Source: Alphaproteobacteria bacterium
GTDB taxonomy: Bacteria > Pseudomonadota > Alphaproteobacteria > GCA-2731375
Direction: 5' to 3'
NCBI GenBank assembly: GCA_030746635.1
Contig: JASLMH010000004.1
Location: forward strand, 1-56,424
DNA length: 56,424 nucleotides
In this document: positions 1-10,331 of the stretch, piece after piece
How the letters are laid out: each line of letters begins with the position of its first letter
Numbering within the stretch: the first letter of the stretch is position 1
Program-made: the position numbers and the translations under genes
The notes under the pieces: generated by a model
Database searches by the model: none
Told to the model about the DNA's origin: nothing
Seen by the model: only the letters and a program-made list of their open reading frames with translations

Positions 1-1169
1 GGCAGGTGCACCAGGGCGGCGAACAGCCCCAGGCCGACGCCGATCCACCAGACCACGTCATAGGATCCGGTGGCGTCGAACAGATAGCCGCCCAGCCAGA
101 CGCCGAGGAAGGCGCCGAGCTGGTGGCTCAGGAAGACGATGCCGAACAGCGTCGCCATGTAGCGCGGGCCGAATACCTGGGCGACGATGGCGCTGGTCAG
201 CGGTACCGTGGACAGCCACAGGAACCCGACGGCGGCGGCGAAGGCCAGGATCGACGCCAGGGAAATCGGCGCCATCACGAACAGCGCGATGGCGACGGCC
301 CGGGCCAGATAGATCAGGCTCAGCAGGTTCTTCTTGCGATGCCGGTTGCCCAGAATGCCGGCGACGATGCAGCCGGCGACGTTGAACAGGCCAAGCAGGG
401 CCAGGGCCCAGGCGCCGGCCTCGGGCGGCAGTCCGCGATCGGTGATGTAGGCCGGCAGGTGGGTGCCGATGAAAGTGACGTGGAAGCCGCAGACGAAGAA
501 ACCGGCGGTCAGGTAGAGGTAGCCCGAATGCCCCGCCGCCTCGCTCAGGGCCTGGCGCATGGATTGTGGCTGTACCGTGGCCGGCACCAACGGCCGGCCC
601 TTCAGGGCGCCGGCGGTGGGAACGATCAGCGCCGCCAGACCCGCCAGGATGACCAGCGCGACCGACCAGCCATGGGCGGACAGGAAGGCTTGCCCCAGCG
701 GCACGATCAGGAACTGTCCCAACGAACCGGCGGCCGTGGCGATGCCGAAGGCCAGCGTTCGCTGTTCCTCGGGCACCACCCGGCCCAGCGCCGCCAGCAC
801 CACCGCGAACGAAGCGCCGGCCAAGCCCAGGCCGACCAGAACGCCGGCCGAAAGGTGCAGGGTCAGCGGCGAAGATGCCTGGGCCATGATGTAGACGCCC
901 AGCCCATAGAGGGCACCGCCGCCGGCCAGCACCCGGCCCGATCCGTAGCGGTCGGCGATCATGCCGGCGAAGGGCTGGCCGATACCCCAGATCAGGTTTT
1001 GGATCGCGATCGCCAGGGCGAAGATCTCGCGCCCCCAACCGAGATCGACCGACATCGGCGCCAGGAACAAGCCGAAGCCGGCTCGAATGCCGAGGCCCAG
1101 CAGCGCGATCAGGCAGCCGGCCAGCAACACCAGCCAGATCCGACGATCCAGCGTCGGCAGTTTGATCAT
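1..1169 (-). CDS. MFS transporter (C-terminus cut by window edge)
   Basis: The reading frame starts with ATG at 1169, preceded on the minus strand by GGGGAAG about 8 nt upstream, and runs off the left edge, so only the first ~389 residues are visible. The translation begins MIKLPTLDRRIWLVLLAG and is almost entirely hydrophobic helices of about 20 residues separated by short charged loops. The loop after the second or third helix contains GMIADRYGSGR, the usual major facilitator loop signature (G-x3-D-R). Eleven or so membrane segments can be made out, consistent with a 12-helix single-polypeptide secondary transporter of the inner membrane. The substrate cannot be told. The gene points away from the neighbouring asparaginase-like gene, with about 150 bp between them. 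Confidence 0.85.
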   Translation of the reverse strand, partial: MIKLPTLDRRIWLVLLAGCLIALLGLGIRAGFGLFLAPMSVDLGWGREIFALAIAIQNLIWGIGQPFAGMIADRYGSGRVLAGGGALYGLGVYIMAQASSPLTLHLSAGVLVGLGLAGASFAVVLAALGRVVPEEQRTLAFGIATAAGSLGQFLIVPLGQAFLSAHGWSVALVILAGLAALIVPTAGALKGRPLVPATVQPQSMRQALSEAAGHSGYLYLTAGFFVCGFHVTFIGTHLPAYITDRGLPPEAGAWALALLGLFNVAGCIVAGILGNRHRKKNLLSLIYLARAVAIALFVMAPISLASILAFAAAVGFLWLSTVPLTSAIVAQVFGPRYMATLFGIVFLSHQLGAFLGVWLGGYLFDATGSYDVVWWIGVGLGLFAALVHL

Positions 1170-1315
1170 GGCGAGGCTTCCCCAAAATCGCCCGAAAAAA
1201 GGCGGCCACGAATCCGGTGCTGTCACCGCCGGGGCCGATTGCTTATGTTGCGCCATTGCCGGCTTTGGTCAAGCACGCCGCCGGCAATTCTTCGTGTATT
1301 TCCCAGAGGACATCG

Positions 1316-2248
1316 ATGAACAGGATTCTCGTCGCCAATTCCGAGGGCACCCCGGGCGTCGCCCAGGCCGCAGAAATGCTGGCCGCCGGAGCCGGCGGGC
1401 TGGACGCCATCGAGGCCGGTATCCGCCTGGTCGAGGCCGATACCTCGATCCGCACCGTCGGCCGGGGCGGCTGGCCCAACCTGCTGGGCGAGGTCGAGCT
1501 GGATGCGGCGATCATCGACGGCAACAGTTTCCGCAGCGGCGCGGTCGGCGCCCTGAAGGGCTATCTGCACCCGATCAGCGTCGCCCGCGCGGTGCTGGAA
1601 CGGCTGCCCCATGAATTCCTGGCCGGCGAGGGCGCGGCCCGCTTCGCCGAGGAAATCGGGGCGGAGAAGGGCGACAACCTGACCCCGGATTCGGCGCGGG
1701 TCTGGCGCGAATGGTTCGAGGAGAACGTGCCGCCGGCGGCGCGGGGCGACTGGCCGGACGTACCCCTGGCCGAGCTGTGCCAGCAGGCGATCGATCCGGA
1801 AAAAGGTAAGGACACCACGGTCTATCTGACCCTGGACGGTCGCGGCGAGATCATGGCCGGGGTTTCGACCTCCGGCTGGGCCTGGAAATATCCCGGCCGC
1901 CTGGGCGACAGCCCGGTGATCGGCGCCGGCTGCTTCGCCGATACCCGCTACGGTGCCGCCGCCTGCACCGGCACCGGCGAAATGGCCATCCGCGCCGGTA
2001 CCTCGCGGGCCATCGTGCTGTACATGAAGATGGGGCTGTCGCTGACGGCGGCGGTGGACGAGGCAATCGAGGATCTGCGGCGATTGCAGGGCGGCCTGCT
2101 TCAGCGCATCACCCTGCATGCCATCGACCGGGACGGCCGGCACCGGGTGGTCGCGGTCAATGCCGAGGACCAGTTATACTATTGGCTGTGGCGGGAAGGC
2201 GACGCCGCGCCGCGTAGCGAGCCGACCGAAATCGTCGCCTTGTGATCG
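1316..2248 (+). CDS. N4-(beta-N-acetylglucosaminyl)-L-asparaginase-like Ntn hydrolase
   Basis: About 310 residues, starting at ATG 1316 with AGAGGA six bases upstream; the same frame stays open further upstream but without a ribosome site. The protein resembles the glycosylasparaginase / isoaspartyl peptidase family, whose members cut themselves in two so that a Thr at the new N-terminus becomes the nucleophile. The expected signature is at residues 164-171 (GKDTTVYL; T167 is the likely nucleophile), followed by STSGWAWKYPGRLGDSPVIG and later CTGTGE, which match the substrate pocket blocks of this family. The family usually has HDT at the cleavage site and here it is KDT. No signal peptide is visible, so it probably acts in the cytoplasm on asparagine or asparaginyl-glycan derivatives. 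The exact substrate is uncertain. Confidence 0.82.
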
Positions 2249-2311
2249 CCAATATTGCCCCTCGGATTGATCAGGCCCATATGACTGGGGCGGGGTGAGG
2301 CGACTAGGGAG

Positions 2312-3832
2312 ATGGACCGGGCCATGTGCAAGGACCACCCGGCAAACGGGATCGATCGCCGGCAGGTGATGGCGGGCCTGGGCGCCGGCGCGGCGCTGTG
2401 GGCGACAGCCGGCTGCGTCGCCACCAATCCGGCAACCGGCCGGCGCAGCTTCACGGGCTTCCAGTCGATCCAGGACGACATCGCCCTCGGCCGCCGGGAA
2501 CATCCGAAAATGGTCAAGGCATTCGGCGGCGAATACGATCAGCCGCGCCTGACCGGCTATGTCCGCGATATTGGCCAGCGGCTGGCCCGCTTCGCCGAAT
2601 TCCAGCAGTTCCAGTACCGTTTCACGGTCCTCAATTCGCCCATCGTCAATGCCTTCGCGCTGCCGGGCGGCTACGTCTACATCACCCGAGGCCTGTTGGT
2701 GCTGGCCAGCAACGAGGCCGAACTGGCCGGGGTGTTGAGCCACGAAATCGCCCATGTCAACGCCCGCCACACGGCGGAACGGATTTCGGCCCAGCAGATG
2801 GCGCAGTTCGGCTTGCTGCTGGGCGCCATCGGGCTGCAGGCGGCCGGCCTGCCGTCGGATCTGATGCGGATCGGCCAGACCGCCGCCGTCGCCGCGATCC
2901 AAGGCTATTCGCGGGACCAGGAATTCGAGGCCGACACCCTGGGGCTGCGGTACATGAGCCGCGGCGGCTACCACCCCGATGCCATGGCCAGTTTTCTCGG
3001 CAGCCTGCGCGAACATTCGATGGTCGAGGCGCGGGTGATGGGCCTGCCGCCCGGCAAGGTCGACGAATTCAACATCATGTCGACCCATCCGCGCACGGCG
3101 GAACGGGTGCGTCAGGCGCAGGCCGCCGTCGACAAACAGGGGACGGCCCGGGGACGGCTCGCTCGGGATACCTATCTGACTCGGATCGACGGCATGATTT
3201 TCGGCGATGACCCGGAACAAGGCATCGTGCGGGGCCAGCGCTTCTCGCATCCCGGGCTGAGGTTCGAATTCTCCGTGCCCGACGGTTTTCATCTGCGCAA
3301 CAGCCCCGACCGGGTGACCGCCAGCCATCGGGACGGCGCCGCCATCGTCTTCGACATGGCGCCGATGAAAGGGGCCGGCAGTGCTGTGCAGTATCTGCGC
3401 CGGGTCTGGGCGCCGAGTGCCCAGCTGGCCGAGGTGGAGAACCTGCGCATCGCCGGCCACGACGCGGCCACCGGCTGGGTGCAGGGCCGCGGCAACAGCG
3501 GACCGGTGCGCATCCGTGGCCTGGTCATCCGCCGCGATAGCAAGACGGTCTATCGGTTCATGTATGTTTCGCCGCAGGCACAAGTGCGGCGCTGGTCGGC
3601 GGCGTTCCGCGAATCCGGTCATTCATTCCGCGACCTCTCCGCCCAGGCGGCGGCCAAGGTGCAGCCCATGCGCCTGCTGGTGGTGCCGGCCCGCGGCGAC
3701 GACAGCATCGCCGGTCTGGCCCGCACCCTGCCCTACGGCGACTTCAACGAACAATGGTTCCGGGTGCTGAACGATTTGCGACCGGGGCAGGGTCTGCGCG
3801 GCAAACAGCGTTTGAAGGTGGTGGCCAGCTAG
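2312..3832 (+). CDS. M48 family metalloprotease, probable lipoprotein, with C-terminal LysM-like domain
   Basis: A 506-residue zinc protease. The N-terminus has a twin-arginine-like stretch (DRRQVMAGLGAG, from residue 15) ending in a lipobox-like ATAGC with Cys35, suggesting export and lipid anchoring facing the periplasm. The zinc site HEIAH is at residues 144-148 and the third ligand lies in EFEAD near 204-208, as in the BepA/LoiP/YfgC group that handles outer-membrane proteins. The last ~50 residues (IAGLARTLPYGDF onward) look like a degenerate LysM-type module. A start at 2324 (MCKDHP) is also possible because GGGAG lies immediately before 2312 and fits the later ATG better. Its stop codon overlaps that of the convergent manC (CTAG at 3829-3832). 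Confidence 0.9.
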   Translation: MDRAMCKDHPANGIDRRQVMAGLGAGAALWATAGCVATNPATGRRSFTGFQSIQDDIALGRREHPKMVKAFGGEYDQPRLTGYVRDIGQRLARFAEFQQFQYRFTVLNSPIVNAFALPGGYVYITRGLLVLASNEAELAGVLSHEIAHVNARHTAERISAQQMAQFGLLLGAIGLQAAGLPSDLMRIGQTAAVAAIQGYSRDQEFEADTLGLRYMSRGGYHPDAMASFLGSLREHSMVEARVMGLPPGKVDEFNIMSTHPRTAERVRQAQAAVDKQGTARGRLARDTYLTRIDGMIFGDDPEQGIVRGQRFSHPGLRFEFSVPDGFHLRNSPDRVTASHRDGAAIVFDMAPMKGAGSAVQYLRRVWAPSAQLAEVENLRIAGHDAATGWVQGRGNSGPVRIRGLVIRRDSKTVYRFMYVSPQAQVRRWSAAFRESGHSFRDLSAQAAAKVQPMRLLVVPARGDDSIAGLARTLPYGDFNEQWFRVLNDLRPGQGLRGKQRLKVVAS

Positions 3833-5259
3833 GTCCTGTCGCGGCCGTAATCGTCTTCCTGGCGGACGATGTCGTCCTCGCCCAAATAGGCGCCGGACTG
3901 CACTTCCACCAGTTTCAAATCGATCTTGCCGGGGTTTTCCAGCCGGTGCCAGGCGCCGATCGGGATGTAGGTGGATTGGTTTTCCTCCAACAGCACGACC
4001 TCGTCGTTGCGGGTCACCCGCGCGGTGCCTTCGACGACGATCCAGTGCTCGGCCCGGTGATGGTGCATTTGCAGCGACAGCTTTTGCCCCGGCTTGACGC
4101 TGATGCGCTTGACCTGGAAGCGTTCGCCCAGATCGGTGCCTTCATAATAGCCCCAGGGCCGGTAGACCCGGGTGTGCTGTTCCGTCTCGTCCCGGCCCTG
4201 GGTTTTCAATCGGTCGACGACGGCCTTGACGTCCTGCACCCGTTCCTTGTCGGCGACCAGGACGGCGTCGCCGGTCTCGATGATCACCAGGTCCTCGACG
4301 CCCAATGTCGCCACCAGCCGCCGTTCCGCCCTGACGTAGCTGTTCCGGGTGTCTTCCAGCAGCACGTCGCCAAGGCTGACATTGCCGGCGTCGTCGCCAT
4401 CGGCCAGCTCCCACAGGGCACGCCACGAGCCGACGTCGCTCCAGCCCATTTCGGCGCTGACCACGGCGGCCGCTTCGGTCTTTTCCATCACCGCGTAGTC
4501 GATCGAGATATTCGGATTGCTGGCGAAGCCCTCGGCGTCGAGCCGGGTAAAGGACAGATCCCGTTCGGCGTCGTTGACCGCCAGCCGGCAGGCGGCGACG
4601 ATTTCCGGCGCCAGTTGGTCCAGTTCGGCCAACAGGCGGTCGGCGCGAAACAGGAACATGCCGCTGTTCCAATCGAAACCGCCGGCGGCGACCAGTTTTA
4701 CCGCCCGGGCCAGATACGGTTTCTCGATGAATTGCTCGACGGCATGGCAATCGGCGATGCCGTCCACCTTGGCGCCGCGCTTGATGTAGCCGTAGCCGGT
4801 TTCGGGGTGGGTGGGGGTGATGCCGAAGGTGACCAGCAATTCGCGGTCGGCCGCCGCGGCGGCCTTGTCGACGGCGTCGAGGAAGACGTCGACATCGGCG
4901 ATGCGATGGTCCGAGGGCAGCACCAGGATCAGGGCGTCGGGATCGCGGGCGACCGCGAGGAGGGCGCCGACCGCCGCCGCCGGCGCGGTGTTGCGGCCGA
5001 CCGGTTCCAGCACGATGGCGGCCGGCTCGACGGCCATGGCTCGCATTTGTTCGGCGATGATGAAGCGGTGTTCGTCGTTGCAGATCATGATCGGCCGAGT
5101 GAACCGGGCCGGGTCGGAAACCCGCCGGACCGTGGCCTGCAGCATGCTGTCCTCGCCGATCAGCGGCAGCAATTGCTTGGGATAGGCGGCCCGCGACAGC
5201 GGCCACAGCCGGGTGCCCGAGCCGCCGGACAGGATCACCGGATGAATACGCGCCGTCAT
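3829..5259 (-). CDS. manC: Mannose-1-phosphate guanylyltransferase / mannose-6-phosphate isomerase
   Basis: The start is ATG 5259 with GGGGA seven bases upstream; 476 residues, the standard length for the bifunctional ManC/AlgA/CpsB family. Residues 9-22 (LSGGSGTRLWPLSR) are the nucleotidyltransferase signature that binds GTP, and PKQLL follows. The C-terminal third is a cupin isomerase domain: VYRPWGYYEGTD, then QMHHHRAEHWIVVEGTA with the metal-binding histidines. The enzyme makes GDP-mannose from mannose-1-phosphate, and the cupin part interconverts fructose-6-P and mannose-6-P, feeding exopolysaccharide or LPS sugars. It stands alone here, with no glycosyltransferases beside it. An in-frame extension upstream of 5259 exists but has no family similarity. 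Confidence 0.95.
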   Translation of the reverse strand: MTARIHPVILSGGSGTRLWPLSRAAYPKQLLPLIGEDSMLQATVRRVSDPARFTRPIMICNDEHRFIIAEQMRAMAVEPAAIVLEPVGRNTAPAAAVGALLAVARDPDALILVLPSDHRIADVDVFLDAVDKAAAAADRELLVTFGITPTHPETGYGYIKRGAKVDGIADCHAVEQFIEKPYLARAVKLVAAGGFDWNSGMFLFRADRLLAELDQLAPEIVAACRLAVNDAERDLSFTRLDAEGFASNPNISIDYAVMEKTEAAAVVSAEMGWSDVGSWRALWELADGDDAGNVSLGDVLLEDTRNSYVRAERRLVATLGVEDLVIIETGDAVLVADKERVQDVKAVVDRLKTQGRDETEQHTRVYRPWGYYEGTDLGERFQVKRISVKPGQKLSLQMHHHRAEHWIVVEGTARVTRNDEVVLLEENQSTYIPIGAWHRLENPGKIDLKLVEVQSGAYLGEDDIVRQEDDYGRDRT

Positions 5260-5406
5260 CTGTTGTTCCCCGCATTTGTTGCCGGCCGAAAGTAACCCGT
5301 TTTGTGACGGTGGCAAACCGCGGGCCGGTCCGTCGCCAATAGCATTGCCAATGGGCCGGTTTCCGTTACCATTCCGCGATTGCGTTCGCCATTCGTGGAA
5401 AGGCCG

Positions 5407-5838
5407 ATGACCAAGGCGACTTCGTTGCTGATCCGGGTGCTGTTTTGTTGCTGCGCGATGGGCCTGGCGATGGCCCCGGCCCAGGCCGGCTGGAAAGAGG
5501 CCAATGCCGCCTTGCAGAAGGGCGACAACGCGGCCGCGTTGCGTCAGATCCGGCCCCTGGCCGAGGCGGGCGACGCCGCCGCGCAATACATGCTGGGCTA
5601 TCTGTTGAGCACCGCCGACGGCATCGAGCACGACCTGACCGAAGCCTTCAAATGGTACACCATCGCCCTGGCCCGGGGGCAGAGGGCCGCCGCCGGGGCG
5701 CGGGCGCTGATCGGCCGCAAGCTCGGCAACTTCAAGGCCGCCGAGGCGCAACGCCAAGCCATGCAATGGCTGAACGAACACAGGGAAACCGCAACTCCGC
5801 AGGCGCCGACGCCAAAGAGCAAGCAGCCCAGGAAATAG
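5407..5838 (+). CDS. Secreted Sel1-like repeat protein
   Basis: A 143-residue protein with ATG 5407 preceded by GGAAAGG; a TTG 27 bases earlier is in frame but adds nothing recognisable. Residues 1-25 form a signal peptide (hydrophobic core LLIRVLFCCCAMGLAMA, cleavage after AQA). The mature part has tetratricopeptide/Sel1-type helices: GWKEANAALQKGDNAAALRQ, then AAAQYMLGYLL and DLTEAFKWYTIALARG, the typical Sel1 spacing. Such proteins are usually periplasmic adaptor or scaffold proteins; no partner is indicated. It is divergent from manC with 147 bp between the starts. Confidence 0.75.
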   Translation: MTKATSLLIRVLFCCCAMGLAMAPAQAGWKEANAALQKGDNAAALRQIRPLAEAGDAAAQYMLGYLLSTADGIEHDLTEAFKWYTIALARGQRAAAGARALIGRKLGNFKAAEAQRQAMQWLNEHRETATPQAPTPKSKQPRK

Positions 5839-5856
5839 GCAGCCAGCCGCGCGGCC

Positions 5857-6036
5857 TTATTCGCCGCCGCCGTCGCCGCCCCCGTCACCGTCGAAACCGC
5901 CGTCGCCCCGGCCAGGGCCGATTTTGAGGATGCCCAGGGCCAGCAGCATGATGACGAACAACAGCCCCACGAACAGCCATTCGAAGGTCTCTTCCCATTC
6001 CTGGGGATCGCCGAAGAACCCTTGCGGCAGCGGCAT
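5857..6036 (-). CDS. Small membrane protein with Gly/Asp-rich tail
   Basis: A 59-residue reading frame that begins 15 nt after the stop of the metallo-hydrolase gene and points the same way. It starts MPLPQGFFGDPQEWEETFEW, followed by one clear membrane helix (LFVGLLFVIMLLALGILKI, residues 21-39) and a tail of glycine and aspartate (GDGGFDGDGGGDGGGE). The strict pattern of acidic N-terminal part, hydrophobic helix and low-complexity tail argues that it is a real gene. The ribosome site is weak, so it may depend on translation of the upstream gene. Function unknown; a role as a membrane partner of the hydrolase is only a guess from position. Confidence 0.55.
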   Translation of the reverse strand: MPLPQGFFGDPQEWEETFEWLFVGLLFVIMLLALGILKIGPGRGDGGFDGDGGGDGGGE

Positions 6037-6051
6037 GGCGGAGACCCGCGG

Positions 6052-6948
6052 TCAGTCGTCACGGGGTGCGAAGCGGCAGCGCTCGCCGTTGTCGACGATG
6101 CGGCCGACCACCGGCGTCGGGAAATGCGCCGCCAGGATCAAACTGTCGCGGTCCGCGTGGTCGGCGACGAACTTGCGGCGGGTATCGCGGGACATCTCCC
6201 CATCCCAGCAGAACCGGCTGTTCCATTCCGGCCGCGCCACCTGCACCGCGTGATGCAGCAAATCGCCGCTGAATACCGCCCGCTGCCCGGCAGCCGATAG
6301 GTTCAGGCAGACATGGCCCGGCGAGTGGCCGGGCGTCGGGTCGAGCCATAGATTGTCGTCGATGGCATGATCGCCATGCACGAGGACGGCCTGGCCCGCC
6401 TCCATCACCGGCAGCACCGAATCCTCGAAACAGCCGTCCGATGAGCCGGCGGAGGAGCCGGTGCCGCCCATGTCGTCGCCGTGGGCCGCCCAATATTCGT
6501 ATTCCTGTTTGTGGAACAGGTACTTGGCGTTCGGGAAGGTGGGTACCCAGCGGCCGTCGACTAGGCGGGTGTTCCAGCCGACGTGATCGACGTGCAAATG
6601 GGTGCACATGACGAAATCGATATCTTCCGGCGCCAGGCCCATGGCGCCCAGATCGTCCAGCCATGGCGTCTGCAGCATGTTCCAGGGCGGCGTCGACGGC
6701 CGGTCCTTTTCGTTGCCGATGCAGGTGTCGACCAGGATGGTGTGCTGCCCGGTGCGGACGACGTAGCTGTGCACGCTCTGGATCATGCGGCCGCTTTCCT
6801 GGTCCAGGAAATGCGGCAGCAGCCAATCCCGCTCCAACTCGATGTCCTCGGGCGTGGAATCGGGTAGGAAAAAAGCCGGATGGAAGCCGGGACCCTCGAG
6901 CTCCACCAGCCGCTCGACGGTGATGTCGCCGAATTGCAAAGGTTTCAT
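6052..6948 (-). CDS. MBL-fold metallo-hydrolase
   Basis: A 298-residue protein with the metallo-beta-lactamase zinc signature THLHVDHVG (H117, H119, D121, H122), further ligands in PTPGHSPGH and FSGDLLH, and a last histidine in ILAAHFPTP. The arrangement matches the broad family of lactonase/glyoxalase II-like hydrolases annotated simply as MBL-fold. No signal peptide is seen. It heads a two-gene unit with the small membrane protein downstream. Substrate unknown; a lactone or thioester is typical for the family. Confidence 0.88.
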   Translation of the reverse strand: MKPLQFGDITVERLVELEGPGFHPAFFLPDSTPEDIELERDWLLPHFLDQESGRMIQSVHSYVVRTGQHTILVDTCIGNEKDRPSTPPWNMLQTPWLDDLGAMGLAPEDIDFVMCTHLHVDHVGWNTRLVDGRWVPTFPNAKYLFHKQEYEYWAAHGDDMGGTGSSAGSSDGCFEDSVLPVMEAGQAVLVHGDHAIDDNLWLDPTPGHSPGHVCLNLSAAGQRAVFSGDLLHHAVQVARPEWNSRFCWDGEMSRDTRRKFVADHADRDSLILAAHFPTPVVGRIVDNGERCRFAPRDD

Positions 6949-7034
6949 GGGCCGAGTTTAGCCACCAACGCGGTGCGCCGCCAAGCGCGGCGAAAGGCCG
7001 CGCCTGGTGCACCGAGGGCGCCGGCGCGGGCGGG

Positions 7035-8093
7035 TTAGAGCCGCTCGATGACCGCGCGGGCGATCGCCATGAAGGCCGCGGCATGCTCGGACTCCGGCTG
7101 GCTGGCCACCACCGGGGTGCCGGCGTCCGAGGTCTCCCGCAAGGTCATGTGCAGCGGCACCTCGCCCAGGAAGTCGCAGCCCAGCTCCGCCGCCGTCTCG
7201 CGGGCGCCGCCATGGCCGAAAATCTCCGAGCGATGGCCGCAATTGGGGCAGAGGAAATAGCTCATGTTCTCGACGATGCCCAGCACCGGGACGTCGGTGC
7301 GGCGGAACATGTTCAGGCCCTTGCGGGCATCGATCAGGGCGATGTCCTGTGGCGTCGAGACGATGATCGAGCCGGCCACCGGCACCCGCTGGGCCATGGT
7401 CAGTTGCGCATCGCCGGTACCGGGCGGCATGTCGACCACCAGGACATCCAAATCCCCCCAGCGGACGTCGCGCAACAACTGCTCCAGCGCGCCCATGACC
7501 ATCGGTCCGCGCCAGATCGTCGGCTGATCGGGATCGACCAGGAAGCCGATGGACATGCAGCTCACGCCATAGTTCTGCATCGGCTCCAGCTTCTCGCCAT
7601 CGGATTCGGGCTGGCCGTCGATGCCCAGCAAACGCGGCACCGAGGGGCCATAGACGTCGGCGTCCAGGATGCCGACCCGCAGGCCGAGCCGGTTCAGGGC
7701 GATGGCCAGATTGACCGCGACGGTGGATTTGCCCACGCCGCCCTTGCCGGAGGCCACGGCGATCACCGACTTGATGCCGGGCAGCGCCATCTTGCCCGGC
7801 GCCGGGGTCTGCTGCGCGGGCGATTCCGCAGCCGGCGGCGGCGCGGTTTCCGCCGTCAGCATCGCCGTCACCGAAAGCGTGCCCGGCAGATCCGCCACCG
7901 CCTCCTCGCAGGCCTGGCGCAAGGGTTCCAGTTCCTCGGCCCGGGCCGGATCGACCTCGATCGAGAACGCCACGTTGCCGTCGCGCACCGCCAGGCCGCT
8001 GATCATGCCGAGGCTGACCACGTCCTGCTCCCGGTCGAGATCGACCACCGCCCCCAACGCCTGCAGGACTTCCTCTTCGGTAACCCGTGCCAT
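7035..8093 (-). CDS. apbC: Mrp/NBP35-family Fe-S cluster carrier ATPase
   Basis: ATG 8093 has a perfect GAGGAG six bases upstream; 352 residues. Residues 5-80 form the MIP18/DUF59 domain, followed by a Pro/Ala linker and then the deviant Walker A GKGGVGKST near 116-124. Next comes DADVYGPS, and CPNCGH in the C-terminal third provides the conserved CxxC cysteines that bridge an Fe-S cluster between two subunits. It carries iron-sulfur clusters to apoproteins in the cytoplasm. It is divergently transcribed from hflK. A longer frame (to 8159) has no family similarity. Confidence 0.94.
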   Translation of the reverse strand: MARVTEEEVLQALGAVVDLDREQDVVSLGMISGLAVRDGNVAFSIEVDPARAEELEPLRQACEEAVADLPGTLSVTAMLTAETAPPPAAESPAQQTPAPGKMALPGIKSVIAVASGKGGVGKSTVAVNLAIALNRLGLRVGILDADVYGPSVPRLLGIDGQPESDGEKLEPMQNYGVSCMSIGFLVDPDQPTIWRGPMVMGALEQLLRDVRWGDLDVLVVDMPPGTGDAQLTMAQRVPVAGSIIVSTPQDIALIDARKGLNMFRRTDVPVLGIVENMSYFLCPNCGHRSEIFGHGGARETAAELGCDFLGEVPLHMTLRETSDAGTPVVASQPESEHAAAFMAIARAVIERL

Positions 8094-8153
8094 TGCAAAC
8101 TCCTCGTCGCAGCACCCAGATCGGCGCGGCATCGCCGGTCGGCCGGCCGTGCG

Positions 8154-8184
8154 TTGCACCGGACGCCGCGAGGTGTCATATAAC
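8154..8184 (+). promoter_or_regulatory. Possible promoter of the hfl operon
   Basis: TTGCAC at 8154-8159 is followed after 17 bases by CATATA (8177-8182), or after 19 by TATAAC (8179-8184). It lies about 70 bp before the hflK start in the divergent apbC-hflK gap. It is an A/T-rich hexamer in a GC-rich region, but only a pattern match. Confidence 0.35.
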
Positions 8185-8251
8185 GCCTAGAAACGGCTGG
8201 GCAAAGTGTCCCGGCCGGCGAGGGGATCTGGCAAGCGAGATTGGAAAGCAG

Positions 8252-9391
<1,140 letters not shown>

Positions 9392-9393
9392 CG

Positions 9394-10296
9394 ATGAGCC
9401 GAAATCTCGCAACTATTCTGGCGATCGTCCTGGTGGTTTTGGGCATCGTCGGTTACAGCAGCGTTTTCGCCGTGCACCAGACCCAGCAGGCGCTGGTGCT
9501 GCAGTTCGGCAACCCGGTCAACGTAATCAGGGATTCCGGCCTGAACTTCAAGCTGCCATTCGTGCAGAACGTTGAATTCATGGAAAAACGCATTCTGGAC
9601 TTCGACGCGCCGCCGGTCGAGGCGGTGTCGACCGACAAGAAACGTATTGTTGTCGACGCCTATGCCCGCTTCCGTATCGCCGATCCGTTGAAGTTCTTTC
9701 AAACGGTGAACAACGAGGTCACCGCCCGCAATCGACTGGCCCCGTTCGTCAATTCCAGCATTCGTAACGTCTTGGGCCGGGTCAGACTGGAAGCGGTAAC
9801 CTCCGGCGAGCGCAGTGGGCTGATGCGCGAAATTCGCGACCGGGTCAACGACGAGGCGGTGAAGCTGGGTATCGAAATCGTCGACGTGCGTATCAAGCGG
9901 GCCGATCTGCCCGCCGCCAACAGCCAGGCGGTCTATGAATTGATGCGGGCCGAGCGCAAGCGGATCGCCACGGAATTCCGCGCCAAGGGGTCGGAAAAGG
10001 GCCAGAAGATTACGGCCACGGCGGATCGCGAGAAGACCGTGTTGCTGGCCAAGGCGACGAGACAGTCGCAGATCATCCGCGGCGAGGGCGATGCCAAACG
10101 CAACCAGATTTTTGCCGAGGCCTACCAGAAAGACCCCGAGTTCTTCGCCTTCTACCGCTCGCTGCAGGCCTACCGAACGGCGCTGCAGGCGGGCGACACC
10201 ACCATGGTGCTGTCGCCGGATAGCGATTTTTTCCGCTATTTCGGTGACTATTCGGGCGGTGCCGGCAGACGGGACGCGGACAAGGACAACCAATAG
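9394..10296 (+). CDS. hflC: FtsH protease modulator HflC
   Basis: A 300-residue protein with an N-terminal membrane helix (ILAIVLVVLGIVGYSSVFAV), the band 7 domain starting at QQALVLQFGNPVNV, and the helical C-terminal part with EFRAKGSEKGQKITATAD that is highly conserved in HflC. It forms the alternating HflK/HflC ring around FtsH. It starts immediately after hflK and is probably translated with it. Confidence 0.96.
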   Translation: MSRNLATILAIVLVVLGIVGYSSVFAVHQTQQALVLQFGNPVNVIRDSGLNFKLPFVQNVEFMEKRILDFDAPPVEAVSTDKKRIVVDAYARFRIADPLKFFQTVNNEVTARNRLAPFVNSSIRNVLGRVRLEAVTSGERSGLMREIRDRVNDEAVKLGIEIVDVRIKRADLPAANSQAVYELMRAERKRIATEFRAKGSEKGQKITATADREKTVLLAKATRQSQIIRGEGDAKRNQIFAEAYQKDPEFFAFYRSLQAYRTALQAGDTTMVLSPDSDFFRYFGDYSGGAGRRDADKDNQ

Positions 10297-10331
10297 GGCC
10301 CGCCCCGCCCTAGCTGGATCGGATAGGGTGC

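Noticed and set aside
6-1319. Long plus-strand frame over the MFS gene
   Set aside because: Its translation is low-complexity Gln/Gly/Asp/Arg, typical of the reverse strand of a GC-rich gene; the minus-strand frame gives a clean membrane transporter.
3754-5295. 513-residue plus-strand frame opposite manC
   Set aside because: Mirror of the manC codons; no family similarity, whereas the minus strand has complete catalytic motifs.
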